Part shown: piece by piece, positions 7,173 through 15,568 of the stretch
Numbering within the stretch: the stretch's first letter is position 1
Layout of the letters: each line of letters starts with the position of its first letter
The notes under the pieces: model-generated
Told to the model about the DNA's origin: nothing
Databases searched by the model: none
The model's input: only the letters and a program-made list of their open reading frames with translations
Position numbers and translations under genes: made by a program
Source of the DNA: JBGAPI01 sp044221335
GTDB lineage: Bacteria > Pseudomonadota > Gammaproteobacteria > Xanthomonadales > Ahniellaceae
Reading direction: 5' to 3'
DNA length: 35,060 nt
Assembly: GCA_044221335.1 (NCBI GenBank)
Contig: JBGAPI010000056.1
Span: 1 to 35,060, forward strand

Positions 7173-8884
7173 CGCGCGGCCCACGCCGCGAGCTTCTCGC
7201 GACCGATCTTCGCGTTGTGGCGGATGTCGACCGGGAAGCCGGGGTGGAGCAGGAAGCGGTCGATCGCGGGCGTGATCGACGCCGCGGCGGGAAAGGCGCG
7301 GAGTTCGGCCGCGATCGCCGGCCACGCCGAGGCCGGCACGGTCGCGCGCAGCTCGACACACAGCACCGGCTGCTGCGCGCCGCGATCACCGACGCCGACC
7401 AGCGCGCTGCGCCGCACGGCCGGATGAGCGTTGTAGATGCCCTCGACCTGCTCGGTGAACAGCGTGCCGCCGGCGGTGACGACCCGGTGGGACTTGCGGC
7501 CGACGTACCAGAGACAACCCTCGTGATCGAGATAGCCGACGTCGCCCATCCGGTGCACGACGCGATCACCGTTTGCCGTGCGCTCGACGATCTTCGCGCT
7601 TGTCGTGGCCGCATCGCGACGGAAGTAGGCGCGCGTGGTGCTCGGGCCGACCACGGTGATCTCGCCGATCTCGCCCGGCGCGCAGAGCAGGTCATCGGAC
7701 CACGAGGCGATCGGCGCGTCGCTGATCCGTACGATGCGCACGGTGTTTGCGGCGAGCGGCCGGCCGACCAGGATCCCAGCGCCGCGCGGCGTTTCCGTGG
7801 CTCCGAGCGCCAGGATGTCGCACGACTCGACGACGGCGACCGGCAGGCATTCGGTGGCGCCGTAGGGCGTCCACAGCGTCGCGTCGTCTGGCAACAACTT
7901 CCGCATTGCCGCGGCGATCTCGGGCCGCACCGGCGCGCCGGCGGACAGCACGCGACGCAGCGTCGGCAGCGACGTGCCGGTCGCGGCGCCGTGCCGCGCC
8001 AGCACCTCGACCAGCGCCGGCGAGCCGAACATGCTGGTGGCGCCGAACTGGGTGATCGCCTGGACCAGCTTCGCCGGGTCGGCGGCGGCCGGCCGGGTGT
8101 AGTCCATCTCCGGCAGCACGCTGGTCATGCCGAGCGCCGGATCGAACAGCGCGAACGGCGGGAAGGTCGGGACGTCGATCTCGCCGGGGACGATGTCGAA
8201 GGCCGCACGGATCAGCGCGACCTGCGCGGCGAAGTGCCGGTGCAGGTATTCGACGCCCTTCGGCACACCCGTGGAGCCCGAGGTGAACAGGATCGCGGCG
8301 AGCTCGTCGGGGCGCGTCGGCGCGCGTGCGGTGGCGCCGGTGGCGAGCGCGGCGCGGCCGCGAGCGAGAAGGTCGACGTAGCGCACGCCGCCCCACAGCC
8401 AGCGCCGCCCGACCGTCACCCGGGTTCGGGCGGAGCGCGCCCAGCCGAGGAGCAGACGCGCGAACTGCGCGAGCGGGATGCCGATGAAGGCCTGCGGCTC
8501 GGCCTCGGCGAGGCATTCCTTCAAGGCGCGCCGGTCGATGCCCGGATCGACCAGCACCGGCACCACGCCGGCCTTCAGGAGGCCGAACATCAAAGCGAAG
8601 AATTCCGGACCGGGCTTGACCATCAGCACGCAGCGCTGGCCCCGCGCGATGCCGATCGCGGGCAGCCCGGCGGCAACCGCGTCGCTGGTCTCGTCGAGCT
8701 CCCGGTAGCTGCACGCGCGGTAGGCGACCCGGCCATCGCCGAGGCGCCCGACCGGGAACTGCATCGCGACCGCGTCGGGTCGCGCGGCCGCCTGGGCGCT
8801 CAGCGCCGCGGCGATGTTGTCCGCCCAGGGCAGCGCGTCCGCGGACTCCGGCGCACCGTCGACCGGAACGCCGCCGGGGCTCAT
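7169..8884 (-). CDS. oleC: OleC-type beta-lactone synthetase (AMP-binding enzyme)
   Basis: This 571-residue member of the ANL adenylate-forming superfamily has its P-loop FTSGSTGVPKG at about residues 199-210 (Lys 209). YGATE follows near 350 and GDVGYLD near 465. It ends in PVDIRHNAKIGREKLAAWA, with the C-terminal Lys; this ending is typical of OleC. OleC converts the beta-hydroxy acid made by OleA and OleD to a cis-beta-lactone, using ATP, in long-chain olefin synthesis. Its ATG overlaps the oleB stop (ATGA), so the two are translationally coupled, oleB first. The TAG stop lies in a GTAGGGCG repeat end. oleA and oleD are not adjacent. A general acyl-CoA ligase is the alternative, made unlikely by the oleB partner. 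Confidence 0.87.
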   Translation of the reverse strand: MSPGGVPVDGAPESADALPWADNIAAALSAQAAARPDAVAMQFPVGRLGDGRVAYRACSYRELDETSDAVAAGLPAIGIARGQRCVLMVKPGPEFFALMFGLLKAGVVPVLVDPGIDRRALKECLAEAEPQAFIGIPLAQFARLLLGWARSARTRVTVGRRWLWGGVRYVDLLARGRAALATGATARAPTRPDELAAILFTSGSTGVPKGVEYLHRHFAAQVALIRAAFDIVPGEIDVPTFPPFALFDPALGMTSVLPEMDYTRPAAADPAKLVQAITQFGATSMFGSPALVEVLARHGAATGTSLPTLRRVLSAGAPVRPEIAAAMRKLLPDDATLWTPYGATECLPVAVVESCDILALGATETPRGAGILVGRPLAANTVRIVRISDAPIASWSDDLLCAPGEIGEITVVGPSTTRAYFRRDAATTSAKIVERTANGDRVVHRMGDVGYLDHEGCLWYVGRKSHRVVTAGGTLFTEQVEGIYNAHPAVRRSALVGVGDRGAQQPVLCVELRATVPASAWPAIAAELRAFPAAASITPAIDRFLLHPGFPVDIRHNAKIGREKLAAWAAR

Positions 8885-9771
8885 GTCCTCGCCAGGAACC
8901 CGCGCACCGAGGCCACGATCGCCGCGCGCTCGTCGTCCAGCACGTAGTGGCCGGCGTCGGCGTACTCGTGCACGTCGGCGTTCGGGAAGTAGCGGCGGAA
9001 TTCGGCGAGGAAGTGGTGATCGAACACGAAGTCCTTCATGCCCCAGTGGATCTGCATGGGTCGATCGCCGAACTGAGTGAGGCGTGCGGCCGTGGCGGCA
9101 ACGACGGCGTAGCCGCGGTCGTGCTCGGACAGCGGGATGTCCTGCACGAAGCGCAGCGTCGCCAGGCGGTTGGCCGCGGTGTCGTAGGGGGCGACGTAGG
9201 CGGCGCGTTCGGCCGCGGTCAGCGGCTTCATCACCGCCATCCGCGTCGCGCCCTTGGCGAAGGCGTTGAAGCGGTGGATCGCGACCGCGCCAATCGCGGT
9301 GCTGCGGCCGAGGAACAGTGAAAACGGCAGGCGCTTGCCGGCCGGCAGCGGGAACGCGCCGGTGTTCAGCACCACGAACCGCGAGAACCGCTCGGGATGG
9401 CGGCAGGCGTAGGCGAAGCCGATCATCCCGCCCCAGTCGTGCACCACCAGGGTCCAGCCGGTCGCCGGAACGCCGCGCTGGGCGATCCAGTGGTCGGACA
9501 GCGCGTCGAGATCGTCGACCCGTTCCTCCAGCGAGAAGCCGTACTTCGAGTCGTCGGGCTTGTCCGACCAGCCCATGCCGATGTGGTCCGGGACCAGGCA
9601 GCGGTGGGAATCGCGCAGGCCCAGAACCAGGTGCCGGTAGTAGTACGACCAGGTGGGATTGCCGTGCAGCATCAGCACCGGCGCGCCCTGTCCCTCGTCG
9701 AGGAAGTGCTGCGACAGGCCATTGCGATGCAGGTACCGGTGGCCGGTGAAGGGATAGTCGATCAGAGCCAT
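8881..9771 (-). CDS. oleB: OleB-type beta-lactone decarboxylase (alpha/beta hydrolase)
   Basis: This 296-residue alpha/beta hydrolase is of the haloalkane-dehalogenase-like branch. HGNPTWSYYYRHL (about 35-47) forms the oxyanion region, the Asp nucleophile is D112 in VVHDWGG, and the catalytic His is H275 in DAGHYVLDD. In olefin synthesis OleB removes CO2 from the beta-lactone made by OleC to give a cis-olefin. Identification as OleB rests on the fold branch plus the overlapping oleC; alone it could pass for a haloalkane dehalogenase. The start at 9771 (MALIDYPFTGHRY) fits the family, although the ribosome site is weak. Upstream is a 224-nt gap and a divergent response-regulator gene, so oleA is not next to it. 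Confidence 0.85.
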   Translation of the reverse strand: MALIDYPFTGHRYLHRNGLSQHFLDEGQGAPVLMLHGNPTWSYYYRHLVLGLRDSHRCLVPDHIGMGWSDKPDDSKYGFSLEERVDDLDALSDHWIAQRGVPATGWTLVVHDWGGMIGFAYACRHPERFSRFVVLNTGAFPLPAGKRLPFSLFLGRSTAIGAVAIHRFNAFAKGATRMAVMKPLTAAERAAYVAPYDTAANRLATLRFVQDIPLSEHDRGYAVVAATAARLTQFGDRPMQIHWGMKDFVFDHHFLAEFRRYFPNADVHEYADAGHYVLDDERAAIVASVRGFLART

Positions 9772-9995
9772 GCGCGGGGATCAGCGAGGGGGGCGCGAGT
9801 ATGGCAGGAAGGTCGCGAGCGCTCGATCCAGGCCGGGACGCGACATCCGCGACTACCGCCGGTCGCGCCTACCGACCGCACCGGGTTAAATCTCGTGTGA
9901 CAAGCAAAACGAAATTTACAGCGTGCTCCGTTGCGCACCGCGCTGCCTAGACTCCGACGGAAATTCGGAGCAGGGCAAGGGAACGGGGACGCGCA

Positions 9996-10367
9996 ATGGC
10001 AATGAGCAAGATCCTGATCGTGGACGACTCGCCGGCCGAGCTGGCGGATCTCTGCTCGATCCTCGGCCGCAACGGCTTCGACGCGCTGACCGCCTCCACC
10101 GGCGCGGAAGCCGTGCAGATGGCGGCCGCCGAACACCCCCGCCTGATCTTCATGGACCTCGTGATGCCCGACATGGACGGCTACGAGGCCTGTCGGCAGC
10201 TGAAGTCGAACCAGGCGACCCGCACCATCCCGGTGGTGTTCATGTCGACCCGCCACCAGAAGGCGGACCAGATGTGGGCGCGGATGCAGGGCGGCAAGGC
10301 ACTGATCGCCAAGCCCTGTGCGGCCCAGCAGGTGATCGAGGCCCTGCACGCCTACGCCGGCTACTAG
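9996..10367 (+). CDS. Single-domain response regulator, PilH/CheY-like
   Basis: This 123-residue protein is a lone receiver domain. The acidic pair is D10/D11 in LIVDDSP, the phospho-acceptor is D54 in FMDLVMPDMDGYE, S84/T85 take the switch place, and the Lys is K106 in IAKPC. A segment WARMQGG near residue 94 resembles PilH of the type IV pilus Chp system. No output domain is present, so it acts by protein contact or as a relay. GGGGA lies 6 nt before ATG 9996; a second ATG at 10002 is too far. A 102-nt gap separates it from the hybrid kinase on the same strand, so the two may be co-transcribed and form a pair. The pilus role is only suggested by likeness. Confidence 0.85.
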   Translation: MAMSKILIVDDSPAELADLCSILGRNGFDALTASTGAEAVQMAAAEHPRLIFMDLVMPDMDGYEACRQLKSNQATRTIPVVFMSTRHQKADQMWARMQGGKALIAKPCAAQQVIEALHAYAGY

Positions 10368-10469
10368 ACGTCCGCCGGCGGCGCACGGGCGGCCGCACGA
10401 GCCGATGATGTCCAGGCTGCTCGGGACGACGCGCCGGCACGGCCGCGGTTGTACTAGATTGCTCGTCGC

Positions 10470-13400
10470 ATGATTTCCCCGGTCTTCGACATCCGTTCGC
10501 TGATGGTGATGTCGGCGCTGTCCGCCCTGGTGGTCGGCGTCGGCTTCCTGCTCGCGCGCGACACCCTGCCGGCGCGGATGCGCTTCGTCGTGTCGTGCTG
10601 GGGCCTCGCCGAGCTGCTCTCGCCGGTCGGATTGATCCTGATCTCCGAGCGTGGCCAGATCTCCGACCTGTGGTCGATCGTGCTGGCCAATACCGTGCTG
10701 GCGGCGAGCCTCGCGCTGCGGGTCGAGGCGCTGCGCGACCTGTTCGCCCAGCAACGCCGCAGTCGGCGGCACCTGCTGATCGTGCCCGCGGTAGCGCTCG
10801 CCGCGCTGGCGCTGACGTCGGTCTGGCCGAATGCGGCACTGCGCACGGCCGCGGTGCTGGGACTGTTTGCGCTGCAGATGCTGATCGCGCTCAGGCTGAT
10901 GCTGATCGCGCCGCGCAGTTCGCGGCTCACGCGCGGCTGGGAGCTGCTGATCGCGCTGCTCGGGATCGGCGCCGTGCTGGTCATGACCCGCGCGGGGATC
11001 GCCCTGGCCTCGCTCAGCCGCGACTACGTGCCCTTCGCCGACGGCGCGCTCGCGGCCGCCAGCATCGCCTACGAGGGACTGCTGTCGCTGCTGGGTTCGC
11101 TCGCGCTGCTGATGATCGCCTCCAGCGTCGTGCTGTCGCGGCTCGCGCTCGCCAATCGGCACCTGAAGCTGGCGCTCTCCGCGGCCGGGATGCGCGCCTG
11201 GGTGGCGCATCCGATGATGGACGCGCTGACCGAGGACAACAACGGCGGAGTGCCGGTCGAGCCGTTGGCCGATCTGCTGCCGCGGGTGCATCCGGACGAC
11301 CGCATCGCGCTGGAGGCGCTGTTCGAGTCGTCGGGACGCGAGAGCGAGTCGAGCGTGCTCGAGCTGCGCATCTGCGACGCCGAGGGCCGGCTGCGCTGGC
11401 ACCGTGTCGCCGGCCAGGCCGATCGCCAGCAGCTGGATCGCGGCGAGCGCCTGCTGATCGGCCGCGACATCGACGACGAGAAGCGCGCCGCGCTGGCGGC
11501 GGCGACCTTGTCGCGCCAGCTCGGCACCGCGGTCGCCGCCGCCGGCATGGTCACCTTCGAATCGGTCGAGCACACGGAGTGGATCGAGCTGCACGGCGAC
11601 GTCGAGCAGCTGTTCGGGATGCCGATCCGTGCCTGGAGCGACCTGCGCGGTCTGGTCGACGTCGACGACCGCGAGCACTTCGACCAGGAGGTCACCCTCG
11701 CGATCGCGCTGCACGGCGTCCGCCGGATCGAGTACCGGATCCGCCGTCGCGACGGCAGCATGCGCAACGTGCTGATGCAGTGCGGCCAGGTCGAGCCCGG
11801 CCCCGGCGAGCTGCTGCGCCTCGCCGGCGTGCTGCAGGACGTCACCAGCCTGCGCGCGACCGAGGCGGCACTCCGGCAGTCGCAGCATCACCTGCGCCGC
11901 GCGCTGGACAGCGCCGGCATGGTGCTCTGGGAGTGGGACCTGCGCAACCAGGTCCGGACCTCCTACGGCGACGACATCGCCATCTACGGCTGCCGCCCCG
12001 ACACCCACGAGAAGGTCAACGCGCTGATCCATCCCGATGACCGCGAGCGCACCGACAGCCTGTTCGAGCAGGCGATCGCCAACGGCGGCGAATACCTCTC
12101 CGAGTTCCGGATCAGCCGACCGGACGGCCAGCAGCGCTGGATCTACTCGCACGGTCACGCCGAGCGCGGCGCGGACGGCGTGGTGGAGCGGGTCTCCGGC
12201 GTCGCGTGGGACATCACCCAGCGCCGCCAGGTCGAGGAGGAGCTGCGCGCCACCCAGGAACGCCTGACCCAGGCCGTGATCGGCGAGCGCGCCGCGTCCG
12301 ATGCCAAGTCGCGCTTCCTCGCCACGATGAGCCACGAGATCCGCACGCCGTTGAATGGCGTGATCGGTTCCGCCCAGCTGCTCGCGCGCGCACCGCTCGG
12401 CATGGCGGAGGCGGCGCTGGTGCGCACGTTGACCCAGAGCGGCGAGTTCCTGCTGGCGATCATCAACGACATCCTCGACTTCTCGAAGGTCGAGGCCGGC
12501 GAGCTCACGCTGGAGACGATCCCGCTCGCGCTTGGCGACTGCCTGGAGGCGGCGACCCAGATGCAGGCCAACGCCGCCCGCGACCGGGGACTGACGCTGG
12601 CCGCCGTCGCCCACGGCGCCTGGCGGCGGCGCGTGCGCGGCGACCCGGTGCGCCTGCAGCAGGTCCTGGTGAACCTGATCTCCAACGCGGTGAAGTTCAC
12701 CGAGCGCGGCGGCGTCCGGGTCGATCTCGCGGTCGAGGACGGAGCGCGCGCCGGCATCCGCTTCTCGATCAGCGACAGCGGCGAAGGCATGTCGGAAGAG
12801 ACCCGCCAGCGCCTGTTCCAGCCGTTCCAGCAGGGCGACGTCTCGACGACCCGCCGTCACGGCGGCAGCGGTCTCGGCCTGGCGATCTGCGATCGGCTGA
12901 TGCGCAAGATGAACGGCAGCATCGAGGTCGAGAGTACCGTTGGCGTCGGCTCGACCTTCGAGGTCCGGCTCGCGCTCGACTGGGTCGACGATGCCGTGCC
13001 GCCTCGGCCGCAGCGGAACCTGCGCTACGCCGCGATGCTGGTGGCGGTGGCCGAGCCGATCGCCCAGGCCGCGCTGGTCGAGCTGCTGGAGCAGTGCGGC
13101 GTCCACGTCGTTCTGCCGGTAGAGGCACGCGGCAGCGACTGGCAGGCGGTCGTCGTCGATGCCGAGGGATGGCGTCAGTTCGGGATGGAGGCGGTGCTCG
13201 GCCATCGCCGCCGCGAGGTCCGGACGATTGCGCTGCTCGAAGTGGACGGCACCGGCAAGGCGCACGACTACTGGCTTCCGCCCGGCTACATACGCTTCGA
13301 TCCGCCGCTGACCCCGGCGACCGTCGACAAGCTGGTCGCGGTGCCCCCGGAGGTCGCGAGCGAATCCGCCACGCCCGCGGCGTCGCCTGAGTCCACGATC

Positions 13401-13823
13401 GTCGATCCGATCGGCGATCGCGAGGTGCTGGTGGTCGAGGACAACCCGGTCAACCAGACCATCCTGCAGATGATGCTGGAGTCGATGGGCTTCTCGCCGG
13501 ACTTCGCGGACAACGGTCGCGAGGCGGTCGAGCGCGCCCTGGCGCACCGCTACGACCTGATCCTGATGGACGTCGAGATGCCGGTGATGGACGGGATGGA
13601 AGCGGCGCGGGCGATCCGGGCCTACTCCAACGACGACATCCGGCCCTGGATCATCGGTGTCTCCGCCCATGTGTTCGACGACCAGCGCGACGAGATCATG
13701 GCGGCCGGCATGAACGACTTCGTCGCCAAGCCCGTCCGGCTGCCGGAGCTAACCGCCGCACTGCAGCGCGGCCTGGCGACCGCCGACCAGGGGGCTCCCG
13801 CACTGACCGACTCGTCGATGTGA
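10470..13823 (+). CDS. Membrane hybrid histidine kinase with three PAS domains and receiver
   Basis: This 1117-residue protein has about seven membrane segments in residues 1-220. Three PAS-like domains follow (about 232-345, 350-472, 476-595), each opening with an A-G-M motif. HisKA carries the phospho-accepting H622 in SHEIRTPLNG. The HATPase domain (about 730-845) has the N box NLISNAVKFTE, SDSGEGM and GGSGLGL. A degenerate receiver-like region (about 850-960) comes next. The C-terminal receiver (986-1105) has E990/D991, D1034 in LMDVEMPVMDG and a Lys in FVAKPV. It would sense an unknown cue and pass phosphate through its own receiver, so it needs an HPt partner, which is not in the window. 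No ribosome site is clear at 10470. The ATG pair near 10503 is an alternative start. Confidence 0.9.
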   Translation: MISPVFDIRSLMVMSALSALVVGVGFLLARDTLPARMRFVVSCWGLAELLSPVGLILISERGQISDLWSIVLANTVLAASLALRVEALRDLFAQQRRSRRHLLIVPAVALAALALTSVWPNAALRTAAVLGLFALQMLIALRLMLIAPRSSRLTRGWELLIALLGIGAVLVMTRAGIALASLSRDYVPFADGALAAASIAYEGLLSLLGSLALLMIASSVVLSRLALANRHLKLALSAAGMRAWVAHPMMDALTEDNNGGVPVEPLADLLPRVHPDDRIALEALFESSGRESESSVLELRICDAEGRLRWHRVAGQADRQQLDRGERLLIGRDIDDEKRAALAAATLSRQLGTAVAAAGMVTFESVEHTEWIELHGDVEQLFGMPIRAWSDLRGLVDVDDREHFDQEVTLAIALHGVRRIEYRIRRRDGSMRNVLMQCGQVEPGPGELLRLAGVLQDVTSLRATEAALRQSQHHLRRALDSAGMVLWEWDLRNQVRTSYGDDIAIYGCRPDTHEKVNALIHPDDRERTDSLFEQAIANGGEYLSEFRISRPDGQQRWIYSHGHAERGADGVVERVSGVAWDITQRRQVEEELRATQERLTQAVIGERAASDAKSRFLATMSHEIRTPLNGVIGSAQLLARAPLGMAEAALVRTLTQSGEFLLAIINDILDFSKVEAGELTLETIPLALGDCLEAATQMQANAARDRGLTLAAVAHGAWRRRVRGDPVRLQQVLVNLISNAVKFTERGGVRVDLAVEDGARAGIRFSISDSGEGMSEETRQRLFQPFQQGDVSTTRRHGGSGLGLAICDRLMRKMNGSIEVESTVGVGSTFEVRLALDWVDDAVPPRPQRNLRYAAMLVAVAEPIAQAALVELLEQCGVHVVLPVEARGSDWQAVVVDAEGWRQFGMEAVLGHRRREVRTIALLEVDGTGKAHDYWLPPGYIRFDPPLTPATVDKLVAVPPEVASESATPAASPESTIVDPIGDREVLVVEDNPVNQTILQMMLESMGFSPDFADNGREAVERALAHRYDLILMDVEMPVMDGMEAARAIRAYSNDDIRPWIIGVSAHVFDDQRDEIMAAGMNDFVAKPVRLPELTAALQRGLATADQGAPALTDSSM

Positions 13824-14035
13824 CAAGGTGTGAAGTGTGATGCACTTCGCACTTTGGCGGAACGTTTGAGTCGATTCGGCCGATCACGTCACATTCCTTC
13901 AAGATGTTTTCCGCATTGCGGAAAAATTGTGCGAACAAGATCACATTTTCGACGTGACCGCGGTCGCATCATTTCTCCACCCCGCAACACCCCTGGATCT
14001 CCCCAATCCAATCCCCCAAAGCGCGGGTACACCCC
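13824..14035. other. Non-coding region with palindromes after the kinase gene
   Basis: This A/T-richer stretch has no credible gene. It contains an imperfect inverted repeat just after the kinase stop around GAAGTG...CACTTC (9 of 10 bp matched). It also holds a perfect 8-bp palindrome TTTTCCGC-ATT-GCGGAAAA at 13907-13925. The latter could be a hairpin or a protein site. No T-run follows it on either strand, so I do not call it a terminator. Confidence 0.4.
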
Positions 14036-14069
14036 CAAAACGCCGCCCCCACCCCAGGGCGGCGTTTTT
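14036..14069. terminator. Rho-independent terminator, probably bidirectional
   Basis: A perfect 8-bp GC-rich stem (CGCCGCCC at 14041-14048 and GGGCGGCG at 14057-14064) has an 8-nt loop. An A-tract precedes it and a T-tract (14065-14069) follows. It works on the plus strand behind the kinase gene and could also stop minus-strand transcripts. Confidence 0.85.
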
Positions 14070-14116
14070 CTTTGGGCGCTTGCAGGAGGGGCGCAAGTCC
14101 CGATCGCACCGCGATT

Positions 14117-14218
14117 CCCGTCATTGCGAGCGCAGCGAAGCAATCCAGTGCCTTTGCTTTCCACCCGGCCATCAAGGGCCAAGGCGCTGGATTGCTTCGC
14201 TGCGCTCGCAATGACGGG
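14117..14218. repeat. Inverted repeat with 32-bp perfect arms (dispersed repeat type)
   Basis: Arms at 14117-14148 and 14187-14218 are exact complements over 32 bp. They extend about 8 bp further with two mismatches, around a 38-nt centre. The arm begins CCCGTCATTGCGAGC, a sequence type seen as intergenic dispersed repeats in many bacteria. It lies between the kinase terminator and the LOG gene and would form a very stable hairpin or cruciform. No gene is inside. The true copy number needs the whole genome. Confidence 0.8.
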
Positions 14219-14337
14219 TTGGGAGACTTGGCAAGCGGCCGAATCCTGCGTTCGTCGGCGGTCGTCCTGAACGACCTCGTCTCACTGCCACCCTCCGATC
14301 CAATACCCTAGGCGGCTTGCCACTCAGGGCCATCGCC

Positions 14338-14916
14338 ATGCGGATCTGCGTCTACTGCGCCTCCTCCCACCACTGCGACCCGGTGTTCCACGACGCGGCG
14401 CGCAACCTCGGCCGGATCCTGGCCGAAGCCGGCTGCACGGTGGTCTACGGCGGCGGCGGCAGCGGCTCGATGGGGGCGCTGGCCGACGGCGCGCTCGCGG
14501 CCGGCGGCGAGGTCGTCGGCATCATCCCGCGCTTCATGACGGAGGTGGAGTGGCAGCACCCCGGAGTGGTGAACCTCGAGATCGTCGAGGACATGCGCGA
14601 GCGCAAGCATCGCCTGTTGACCGGCTCCGATGCCGTGATCGCCCTGCCCGGCGGCTGCGGCACGCTGGAGGAGCTGTTCGAGGCGATCACGCTGAAGCGC
14701 CTGGGCCTGTACTTCAATCCGATCCTGCTGGTGAATACCAAGAACTTCTACACGCCGCTGATGGGATTCATGGACGACGTGGTGCGCGAGCGTTTCCTCA
14801 ATCCGGAGCACGCGCGGATGTATCAGCTGGTCGATTCCGAGAACGACGTGCTCGACGCGATCCGCAACACGCCGGCGTGGCCGAAGGACGCGCGCAGCTT
14901 CGCGGCGGTGAAGTAG
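14338..14916 (+). CDS. LOG-family protein (TIGR00730), probable nucleoside 5'-monophosphate phosphoribohydrolase
   Basis: This 192-residue Rossmann-like protein has the family marks YGGGGSGSMG (about residues 38-47) and the catalytic PGGCGTLEE (about 104-112). LOG proteins hydrolyse nucleoside 5'-monophosphates to base and ribose 5-phosphate; some release cytokinins in plant-associated organisms, and many bacterial members have only a house-keeping role. I start at 14338 (MRICVYCASS, the usual N-terminus) rather than at 14317, which adds seven residues without family support. AGGG precedes it weakly. It sits alone on the plus strand. Its stop codon TAG is the first part of a TAGGGCGGGC repeat end. 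Confidence 0.87.
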   Translation: MRICVYCASSHHCDPVFHDAARNLGRILAEAGCTVVYGGGGSGSMGALADGALAAGGEVVGIIPRFMTEVEWQHPGVVNLEIVEDMRERKHRLLTGSDAVIALPGGCGTLEELFEAITLKRLGLYFNPILLVNTKNFYTPLMGFMDDVVRERFLNPEHARMYQLVDSENDVLDAIRNTPAWPKDARSFAAVK

Positions 14917-14937
14917 GGCGGGCACCGCCCGCCATCG
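14914..14937. repeat. TAGGGCGGGC repeat half-unit containing the LOG stop codon
   Basis: TAGGGCGGGCACCGCCCGCC forms a short hairpin starting with the stop codon of the LOG gene, with CATCGCC after it. It matches the left end of the unit at 25735 almost exactly. The opposite end of the unit is not visible here. Confidence 0.65.
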
Positions 14938-15011
14938 CCCCGGAACTTCATTGTGCGAGAGCCGGAAGGACCGACATTCGAATCGCCTCGCGGGGGTGCT
15001 CAGGGCACACC

Positions 15012-15536
15012 TTACGCCATGCGCCCGAACATCACTCGATCGCACACCCGCCCGTCCTTGACGACACTCGCCCGCTGTACGCCCTCGTGCACGAAGCCGC
15101 ATTTCTCGAGAACGCGGATCGACCGGACGTTGTCGACCATCGCCCAGGCGCCGACGCGTCGCAGGCCGCAACGCGCCATCACCGCCGGCACGAAGGCGGT
15201 CACCGCCGCGCTGACGATGCCACGCCCCCAGAACGCCTCGCCGAGCCAATAGCCGAGCTCGCCGCTGCCTTCGAACACGCCGGCGCCGAGCTTGATCCCG
15301 ATGCCGCCGACGGCGTTGCCGTCGACCTCGATCGCGGCCGTCACTGCCGCGGCCGGGTCACGCCACTCGAGCAGATCGAACCAGGCGTCGGCCTCGGCGT
15401 CGCCGTACGGATGCGGGAACTCGTGGCTGAGCCAGCGGGCGACGTTCCAGTTGTTCGCGTGGATGAGCAGCGAGGCACGGTCGTCGCGGTGCCAGGGACG
15501 GAGCGTGCAGGCCGACAGTACGAGGGGGTCAGACAT
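15012..15536 (-). CDS. GNAT family N-acetyltransferase (RimJ/RimL-like)
   Basis: This 174-residue acetyltransferase transfers an acetyl group from acetyl-CoA to an unknown amine, perhaps a protein N-terminus. The acetyl-CoA motif WGRGIVSAAV lies at about residues 103-112, preceded by ELGYWLGE. The conserved motif NVRSIRVLEKCGFVHEG, typical of the RimJ/RimL branch, follows at about 139-155. The start at 15536 (MSDPLVLSA) is preferred. The frame is open to 15710, but that extra part is encoded by REP copies and would give a repeated AAVVGxASAAMA string. No strong ribosome site is seen. It is the downstream gene on the strand of the DUF1697 gene, with the REP cluster between. Confidence 0.87.
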   Translation of the reverse strand: MSDPLVLSACTLRPWHRDDRASLLIHANNWNVARWLSHEFPHPYGDAEADAWFDLLEWRDPAAAVTAAIEVDGNAVGGIGIKLGAGVFEGSGELGYWLGEAFWGRGIVSAAVTAFVPAVMARCGLRRVGAWAMVDNVRSIRVLEKCGFVHEGVQRASVVKDGRVCDRVMFGRMA

Positions 15537-15568
15537 GGCGAGATCGTAGCGATCGCTTGACGCTCTTC

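Noticed and set aside
9762..13670. A 1302-codon minus-strand open frame opposite the hybrid kinase
   Set aside because: It is a high-G+C antisense shadow: Arg/His/Gln-rich, without domains, and it covers clear kinase motifs on the other strand.
13830..14270. A 146-codon plus-strand frame in the kinase-LOG spacer
   Set aside because: It runs through a strong terminator and a perfect inverted repeat, so it is not a credible gene.
14338..14916. Cytokinin-producing virulence gene
   Set aside because: LOG proteins are widespread in bacteria with no plant link, and nothing nearby supports that role.
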